Below, one piece after another: positions 5,225-9,112 of a DNA stretch of 9,112 nt. Origin of the DNA: an uncultured beta proteobacterium (GTDB taxonomy: Bacteria > Pseudomonadota > Gammaproteobacteria > Burkholderiales > Burkholderiaceae_C). The position numbers and the translations under genes are program-made. Under the pieces are notes generated by a model. That model had not been told where the DNA came from. It saw only the letters and a program-made list of their open reading frames with translations, and made no database searches. Where the stretch lies: the NCBI GenBank assembly GCA_903944555.1, contig CAJASG010000094.1, forward strand, positions 1-9,112, in the 5' to 3' direction. The stretch's first letter is position 1. Each line of letters starts with the position of its first letter.

Positions 5225-5716
5225 ATGAAATTCAATTCACGCGCAGCAACGGCGCTTTTGATGGCAGGTCTATTGCTTCCGTTTTGGGCGCGCAGTGCGC
5301 AAGACGGCAATGCACACCAGATCACAGCCGTCATGAAGAAGCAGTTTGACCGCCCCGATGCACCCTTGACTGTGAATCCGGTCACGGTCGAAGGCGACTA
5401 TGCCGTGGCGGGCTGGACCCAAGGCAAAAAGGGCGGCCGCGCTCTGCTACAAAAAGAAAATGGCCAGTGGCGCATCTCGGTGTGCGGCGGCGATGGACTG
5501 ACGCAAGCCAAAGTGTTGGAAACCACCGGTATGCACCCACCCATGGCGCAGAAATTGGCGGCAGCGACGTTGGTCGCTGAGTCCTCGCTCAGCGCCGGCA
5601 AGCGCCGCATGTTTGCCAGCTTTGAAGGCATGGTGAAAATCGATGCGAACCAAGCGGATCATGGCCAACACAACGCCCACGGCGCCCCTGGGGCGCACGC
5701 GGCGCCAGCCAAGTAG
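5225..5716 (+). CDS. copper uptake system-associated protein
   Basis: This 163-residue exported protein has a signal peptide (residues 1-25, ending ARSA). Conserved-looking features are an ITAVMKKQFDRPDAPL block (33-48), VEGDYAVAGWTQG-KKGGRALL (55-75), QWRISVCGGD (81-90, single Cys87) and a C-terminal His-rich tail with H146, H149, H152 and H158. I recall this pattern as a small family named 'copper uptake system-associated protein', found beside MbnP/MbnH and PCu(A)C genes; no biochemical role is established. Fold and length suggest a small periplasmic domain, with the tail able to bind Cu or Zn. The start is fixed by AAGGA at 5214-5218, 6 bases before the ATG; the upstream in-frame extension would overlap the ycnI-like gene. 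A possible terminator or attenuator follows at 5724-5755. Confidence 0.75.
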   Translation: MKFNSRAATALLMAGLLLPFWARSAQDGNAHQITAVMKKQFDRPDAPLTVNPVTVEGDYAVAGWTQGKKGGRALLQKENGQWRISVCGGDGLTQAKVLETTGMHPPMAQKLAAATLVAESSLSAGKRRMFASFEGMVKIDANQADHGQHNAHGAPGAHAAPAK

Positions 5717-5723
5717 AGCACCA

Positions 5724-5755
5724 CGCATGCCCTGCAGGGGGTGTACGCCTTTTTT
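5724..5755 (+). terminator. possible intrinsic terminator / attenuator inside the copper locus
   Basis: CGCATGCCC (5724-5732) can pair with GGGTGTACG (5739-5747) around the loop TGCAGG, giving 8 of 9 pairs including two G-U and one C-A mismatch. It is followed by CC and six T (5750-5755). The gap separates the uptake-associated gene from the second PCu(A)C gene. It could reduce read-through rather than end the operon, since no separate promoter for the downstream genes is obvious. Confidence 0.4.
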
Positions 5756-5771
5756 GCTTGTTGGAGTTGAT

Positions 5772-6260
5772 ATGAATTGCTTTAATCGTCGTTTGGTATT
5801 GGCGGCTGCCTTGGGCTTATGCGTGAGCACGCTCGCCTATGGGCACGGCAGCAGCAAAGGGGATTTGGTGATTGACCACCCTTACGCGCCACCCAGCTTG
5901 GCGAATGCGCCCAACGGCGCTGCCTACGTGCGCAGCATCAGAAACAAGGGTGAACTGCCAGACCGTCTGCTCAGCGCCAGCACACCCGTGGCGGCCCGCG
6001 TGGAACTGCACCGCATGGTGCTGGACGGCACGGTCATGCGTATGCGTGAGGCCCCGGCAATCGATCTGCCCCCCAACTCGACCACGTCACTGCGTCATGG
6101 CGGTGTGCACCACCTGATGCTGGTGGGCCTTAAGCAAGCGCTCAAGGTGGATGACCGCTTCAAGCTCACCTTGAACTTCGAACGCGCTGGCACCCAAACC
6201 GTGGAGGTTTGGGTGCAAACGCCGCGCGGCACGGCCTCTGCGAATGAGCACAACCACTGA
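5772..6260 (+). CDS. PCu(A)C copper chaperone (second copy)
   Basis: This 162-residue periplasmic copper(I) chaperone has a signal peptide (residues about 1-24, ending LAYG before HGSSKG). Motif residues are H80-x10-M91 and H114-L-M116 in the block HGGVHHLMLVGL; an extra His (H113) sits next to the usual one. Ends are His-rich: H25 at the mature N-terminus and E-H-N-H at the C-terminus. Sequence similarity to the first copy is clear in the motif region but low elsewhere, so this is an old duplication or a separately acquired paralogue, probably with a different partner. GGAG at 5763-5766, 5 bases before the ATG, fixes the start; the in-frame extension upstream to 5643 overlaps the preceding gene and the terminator-like hairpin. 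mbnP follows after 23 bases, which suggests this chaperone works with MbnP/MbnH. Confidence 0.9.
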   Translation: MNCFNRRLVLAAALGLCVSTLAYGHGSSKGDLVIDHPYAPPSLANAPNGAAYVRSIRNKGELPDRLLSASTPVAARVELHRMVLDGTVMRMREAPAIDLPPNSTTSLRHGGVHHLMLVGLKQALKVDDRFKLTLNFERAGTQTVEVWVQTPRGTASANEHNH

Positions 6261-6283
6261 TTTTTATCCCCAGGAGATACAAC

Positions 6284-7177
6284 ATGATCAAACATTCACC
6301 CTATTTTCTTGCAGCGGCTGCACTGCTGAGCGCTTGCGCTGGCGGCCCAGTAACCAGCGCCAATACACAAGATGTCGCCTTGCAGTTCGCCGCAGAAATC
6401 AATGGCCAAGCGTTCGAATGCGGAATGAGTTACGCCAACGTGGGAACGACCAAGTCCACCATCACGCCCAGTGACTTCCGGTTTTATGTGAGCGAAGTCA
6501 GCCTGATCAACGCAAAAGGCGAAGCCATTCCCGTGCAGCTGGTGCAAGACGGGGTATGGCAACTGGCGAACCTGGCTTTGCTCGACTTTGAGAATGGAGC
6601 CGGAACTTGCCGCAACGGCACTGCTGGCACCAACACCACTGTGCGCGGCACCGTGCCTGTTGGCGACTACCAAGGTGTTCAAGTCACCGTGGGGGTGCCC
6701 TTCAAGCACAACCATGGCGACCCCACCGTGGCGGCGGCACCTTTGAACAATACCGCGATGTTCTGGAACTGGCAGGGCGGATACAAATTTGTGAAATTTG
6801 ACACCGCCAGCGCGGGAATGAAGGCAGTCACAGCGCCGGCGGACCCCAATGGTGGCGGCAATGCATCTGGCTTCTCGGTCCACCTGGGCAGCACGGTGTG
6901 CGCCGCACCGTCCAAAACCCAGGCCCCCAGCGCTTGCCAAAATTCCAACCGCATCACTGCCAAGTTTGACAAGTTCAACGCGACCAAGGGCCTGATCGTG
7001 GCGGACATGGGTGCCGTGTTGGCAAATGCGAACGTGGACGTCAATGCAAAAGGCACCTCGCCTGGCTGCATGAGCTTTCCCAAAGATGCCGATTGCCCCC
7101 CGGTAATGAACGCGCTGGGCTTGGCCTATGACGGCCTGGCAGCCACCGGTCCTCAGCGCTTCTTGACTGCACGCTAA
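6284..7177 (+). CDS. mbnP: MbnP-family copper protein (four-Cys, partner of MbnH)
   Basis: This 297-residue exported protein is the first half of the 'metallo-mystery pair'. In characterised MbnP, the partner MbnH oxidises a Trp to kynurenine, which helps build a copper site. The N-terminus has a lipobox, L15-S-A-C18, so the mature protein is probably a lipoprotein. Family features are FYVSEVSLI (67-75), the paired-Cys pattern C46, C109, C206, C218, the VGVPF-KHNHGDP run (137-147; H142, H144), MFWNWQGGYKFVKFD (159-173), and a C-terminal G-C262-M ... D-C271-P. The only Trp residues are W92, W161 and W163; W161/W163 in the FWNW block are the best candidates for kynurenine formation, but I cannot tell which without an alignment. 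AGGAG at 6272-6276 gives a good start. mbnH begins 4 bases after the stop. Confidence 0.9.
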   Translation: MIKHSPYFLAAAALLSACAGGPVTSANTQDVALQFAAEINGQAFECGMSYANVGTTKSTITPSDFRFYVSEVSLINAKGEAIPVQLVQDGVWQLANLALLDFENGAGTCRNGTAGTNTTVRGTVPVGDYQGVQVTVGVPFKHNHGDPTVAAAPLNNTAMFWNWQGGYKFVKFDTASAGMKAVTAPADPNGGGNASGFSVHLGSTVCAAPSKTQAPSACQNSNRITAKFDKFNATKGLIVADMGAVLANANVDVNAKGTSPGCMSFPKDADCPPVMNALGLAYDGLAATGPQRFLTAR

Positions 7178-7181
7178 GGCG

Positions 7182-8336
7182 ATGCAAGGCCGTACTGTTT
7201 TGAAAACCACGACCGTGCTGGCAAGCGCCGGACTGGCGTGGGCGCTACTCAGCGGCAGTGCGGCCGATGTTTACCACTGGAACTTGCCCGCGTGGGTTCC
7301 ATTGCCTGTGGTACCGGCAAACAACCCCATGACTGCCGCCAAGGTCGATCTGGGGCGCCATTTGTTCTATGACACGCGCTTGTCGGCCAATGGCACGCAG
7401 GCCTGCGCCTCCTGCCATCTTCAGGAAAAAGCATTTACAGATGGTCTGGCCGTGGCTGCTGGAATTTCGGGACAAAAAGGCAGCCGAAGCGCCATGGCGC
7501 TGGTCAACGTGGCCTACTTGCCCACGCTTACCTGGGCCAACCCGCAAATGGTGTCGCTTGAGGTGCAGGCCTTGGTGCCGCTATTTGGTGAGCACCCCGT
7601 AGAAATGGGTATGGCCGGCAAAGAGCAAGTTGCGTTTGATCGACTGAAGGCGGATCCAACCTACCGGCACTTGTTTGCCGCCGCCTTCACAGCGGAAGCG
7701 GCACTGGGCGATGCTGCGTTGTATTCGCTCTCGACTATTACCAAGGCCCTTGCCAGCTTTGAGAGAAGCCTGCTGTCGTTTGACAGCGCCTACGACCGGT
7801 ACAAATACGGCAACCAACCCAAGGCCATCAATGCAGCCGCAAAGCGTGGCGAGGATTTATTTTTTGGCGAAAAGCTGGAGTGCTACCACTGCCATGGTGG
7901 GTTCAATTTCACCGACAACGTGCAGCACACGCGGCTCAGCTTTGCCGAACGCGGTTTTCACAACACCGGCTTGTACAACCTGGACGGCAAAGGCGCTTAC
8001 CCAGGTGACAACCAAGGCATCGCCGAATTCACAGGCGACGCCGCCGATATGGGCAAGTTCCGCACCCCTAGCCTGCGCAACATTGCCCTGACCGCACCGT
8101 ATATGCATGACGGCAGCATTGCCACGCTGGAGCAGGTCATTCGGCAGCACTATGCGCAGGCAGGACGGGCGGGGGGTGAAAAACAGGGCCCCAGCCCGCT
8201 GCGTAGCGAACTTGTCGCGGGTTTTGACATTGACGAGCAGGAAGTGTCCGACGTTATTGCGTTTCTTGAGTCACTAACCGACACGCAGTTGGTAAGCAAC
8301 CCCGCACACGCTAATCCATGGAGGCAGCAGCGGTGA
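7182..8336 (+). CDS. mbnH: MbnH-family di-heme enzyme (MauG/CcpA-like)
   Basis: This 384-residue exported di-heme c-type protein has a signal peptide at about residues 1-28 (ending LLSGSA). It carries two heme-attachment motifs, C75-A-S-C78-H79 and C234-Y-H-C237-H238, and the bacterial cytochrome c peroxidase/MauG architecture, including KFRTPSLRNIALTAPYMHDG (292-311). W118 sits where CcpA/MauG proteins have the Trp that bridges the two hemes. Characterised MbnH uses a high-valent di-heme state to convert a Trp of MbnP to kynurenine; an oxidant such as peroxide is needed. Adjacency to mbnP (4-base gap) supports that pairing. Start choice is uncertain: the ATG at 7182 has only a close TAAGG upstream, while TTG at 7200 has AAGG 10 bases before it and would give a cleaner signal peptide. 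The stop overlaps the next gene by 4 bases. Confidence 0.92.
   Translation: MQGRTVLKTTTVLASAGLAWALLSGSAADVYHWNLPAWVPLPVVPANNPMTAAKVDLGRHLFYDTRLSANGTQACASCHLQEKAFTDGLAVAAGISGQKGSRSAMALVNVAYLPTLTWANPQMVSLEVQALVPLFGEHPVEMGMAGKEQVAFDRLKADPTYRHLFAAAFTAEAALGDAALYSLSTITKALASFERSLLSFDSAYDRYKYGNQPKAINAAAKRGEDLFFGEKLECYHCHGGFNFTDNVQHTRLSFAERGFHNTGLYNLDGKGAYPGDNQGIAEFTGDAADMGKFRTPSLRNIALTAPYMHDGSIATLEQVIRQHYAQAGRAGGEKQGPSPLRSELVAGFDIDEQEVSDVIAFLESLTDTQLVSNPAHANPWRQQR
8320..8324 (+). promoter_or_regulatory. ribosome binding site deciding the start of the second DUF2946 gene
   Basis: GGAGG lies 8 bases before GTG at 8333, the best spacing for any candidate start. The ATG at 8318 lies partly within this site and the ATG at 8339 is 14 bases away, so GTG, overlapping the mbnH stop as GTGA, is the most likely start. 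Confidence 0.65.
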
Positions 8337-8746
8337 ATATGAAACGCGGCTCCCACGCAATCCGCACGCGCTGGGGGGTGTGGTTCGCCGTGCTGATTGC
8401 GGTGTATGGGGCTTTGGCGCCGACGGTGTCCCATGCTATTGCGTTGGCGCAAAGCGGCACCGCGGGCGCTATTCAAATTTGCACGCCACAGGGCATGCAG
8501 TTCATTACTACCGATTCTGCGGGCTATTCAGCAGTTTCCTCTGATGGGCCGGAATCTGTTTTATCTCTCTCGCATTGCCCGTTTTGCCTGCACACCACAG
8601 ACCGTGTCGCTCCTCCGCCCCACTTGTTGCCTTACCTCTTCTTGGATCAGGGCAGACAGCAGGAGGTCCCGGATTGGCAGGCGTTTTCATTCGTCAATTT
8701 CACTGCATTCGCGCCACCGCCGCGCGGACCGCCTGCTTGCGTCTGA
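8333..8746 (+). CDS. DUF2946 family protein (second copy)
   Basis: This 137-residue exported or membrane-anchored protein has a hydrophobic segment at about residues 14-36 (GVWFAVLIAVYGALAP...). It carries the DUF2946 pattern: C50 in an I-C-T-P-x-G block, then H81-C82-P-F-C85 and a C-terminal PPPRGPP (128-134). The metal- or disulfide-capable C-x2-C with neighbouring His matches the first copy at 3572-3937, but the rest is diverged. Start is GTG at 8333 overlapping the mbnH stop (GTGA), served by GGAGG at 8320-8324; this overlap indicates translational coupling to mbnH and hints at a role with MbnP/MbnH. No biochemical function is known for the family. The stop is directly followed by repeat copy D and then the receptor gene. 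Confidence 0.8.
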   Translation: MNMKRGSHAIRTRWGVWFAVLIAVYGALAPTVSHAIALAQSGTAGAIQICTPQGMQFITTDSAGYSAVSSDGPESVLSLSHCPFCLHTTDRVAPPPHLLPYLFLDQGRQQEVPDWQAFSFVNFTAFAPPPRGPPACV

Positions 8747-8809
8747 GCTATTGAACTTATAGCGACTCACGCAGCTCCTGCAGGGTCTAGATACTGATTG
8801 GCTTGAAAA
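8747..8809 (+). repeat. interspersed repeat, copy D
   Basis: This copy begins immediately after the DUF2946 stop: GCTAT 8747, TAGC 8760, CGCA 8770, GGG 8783 and TTGGCT 8798. GCTAT and ATAGC (8747-8763) form a 5-bp stem. It occupies most of the 97-base gap before the TonB-dependent receptor gene, and there is no T-run terminator next to it. Confidence 0.7.
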
Positions 8810-8843
8810 AAAGTGGATCAGGACATCCGTTCCAAGATTGAAT

Positions 8844-9112
8844 ATGAAACACGCAAAAACACCCATTGCGGCGCTTATCGCCGCACTATTTACCTGCTCG
8901 GTCAGCGCCCAAACTGCAGACACCTCACCCCAAGTGCTTCGAAAGATTACCGTCACCGGATCTACGATTGATGACCGTTTTGGCGAAAGTGCCAGAGAGC
9001 CCTCAAGCACGTATTTCATTTCAGGGAAAAAGATTGAAGAGCAACACGTTGAAAACTTTGCGGACGTGCTTAGGGCCATTCCGGGGGTAACAGTCGATGT
9101 GTCGGGTGGGGA
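8844..9112 (+). CDS. TonB-dependent outer-membrane receptor (5' part only)
   Basis: These are the first 89 residues of a receptor that continues past the right edge. There is a signal peptide (residues 1-22, ending C-S-V-S-A before QTAD), a TonB-box-like K-I-T-V-T-G (34-39), and the start of the plug domain with the typical N71-F-A-D-V-L-R-A-I-P-G-V-T-V block. TonB-dependent receptors bring large or scarce ligands through the outer membrane using energy from TonB/ExbB/ExbD. The copper genes directly upstream suggest copper or a copper complex (chalkophore) as ligand, as for OprC/NosA or methanobactin receptors, but the substrate cannot be read from this piece. The Shine-Dalgarno before the ATG is weak. 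The gap upstream holds repeat copy D, and a separate promoter is not obvious. Confidence 0.88.
   Translation, partial: MKHAKTPIAALIAALFTCSVSAQTADTSPQVLRKITVTGSTIDDRFGESAREPSSTYFISGKKIEEQHVENFADVLRAIPGVTVDVSGG

Noticed and set aside
4678..5385. Minus-strand open frame (235 codons) opposite the ycnI-like gene
   Set aside because: It spans two well-supported plus-strand genes and resembles no protein family I know.
3969..5735. Shared CGCATGCCCTGC at 3971 and 5724 as a common regulatory element
   Set aside because: The match is 12 bases with no flanking similarity and different settings; too weak to treat as a paired site.
6296..7210. Minus-strand open frame (304 codons) opposite mbnP
   Set aside because: MbnP motifs, lipobox and ribosome site support the plus strand; the minus frame is a composition shadow.
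3938..8843. A hidden methanobactin-type precursor peptide in the gaps of the copper locus
   Set aside because: The gaps (171, 50, 19, 55, 23, 4 and 97 bases) hold repeats, ribosome sites and a hairpin, but no short frame with the expected leader plus Cys core, and no mbnB/mbnC genes are near.
1..9112. CRISPR arrays, tRNA or rRNA genes, insertion sequences, integrases
   Set aside because: No direct-repeat/spacer pattern, no cloverleaf or rRNA sequence recognised, and no transposase or integrase motifs in any frame.

Overview
The window looks like a piece of chromosome from a betaproteobacterium of the Comamonadaceae type (Rhodoferax/Polaromonas-like). That is an inference. It rests on the GC-rich coding sequence, the DUF3108/DUF3567 pair, a fumarylacetoacetate-hydrolase homologue of the long N-terminal-extension type, and a short interspersed repeat of a kind I associate with that family.

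The left part (1-3444) is general housekeeping or accessory sequence. A DUF3108 inner-membrane-anchored protein and the start of a DUF3567 protein form a tight minus-strand pair (1-1341). A FAH-family protein runs on the plus strand (1417-2421) and appears to lack two of the usual metal-binding residues. It converges on a minus-strand pair: a MarC-family membrane protein (2439-3053) and a short DksA/TraR-type zinc-finger protein (3085-3444).

The right part (3572-9112, all plus strand) is a copper-handling locus. In order it holds: a DUF2946 protein; a PCu(A)C copper chaperone; a short YcnI (DUF1775) protein; a 'copper uptake system-associated' protein; a second PCu(A)C chaperone; MbnP (four-Cys, kynurenine-dependent copper protein family); MbnH (MauG-like di-heme enzyme); a second DUF2946 protein; and the start of a TonB-dependent receptor that runs off the end. 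Gaps are short from 4109 to 8746, mbnH overlaps the second DUF2946 gene by 4 nt, and every product has an export signal or N-terminal anchor. A reasonable model is that the receptor brings a copper species across the outer membrane, MbnH oxidises MbnP to build its copper site, and PCu(A)C, YcnI and the His-tailed proteins pass copper on in the periplasm, for example to respiratory oxidases. No methanobactin biosynthesis genes (mbnA/B/C) are in the window.

Regulatory structure. A near-perfect FNR/Anr-type box (3505-3518) lies between the divergent dksA-like gene and the copper locus. The first DUF2946 gene and the FAH gene each have a -10-like hexamer exactly 6 nt before the ATG and no Shine-Dalgarno, which suggests leaderless mRNAs. 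A possible intrinsic terminator or attenuator (5724-5755) splits the copper locus. Four copies of one interspersed repeat occur in the same orientation with fixed internal spacing: inside the DUF3108 linker, in front of the first PCu(A)C gene where it supplies an extended -10, inside the YcnI signal-peptide coding sequence, and between the second DUF2946 gene and the receptor gene.
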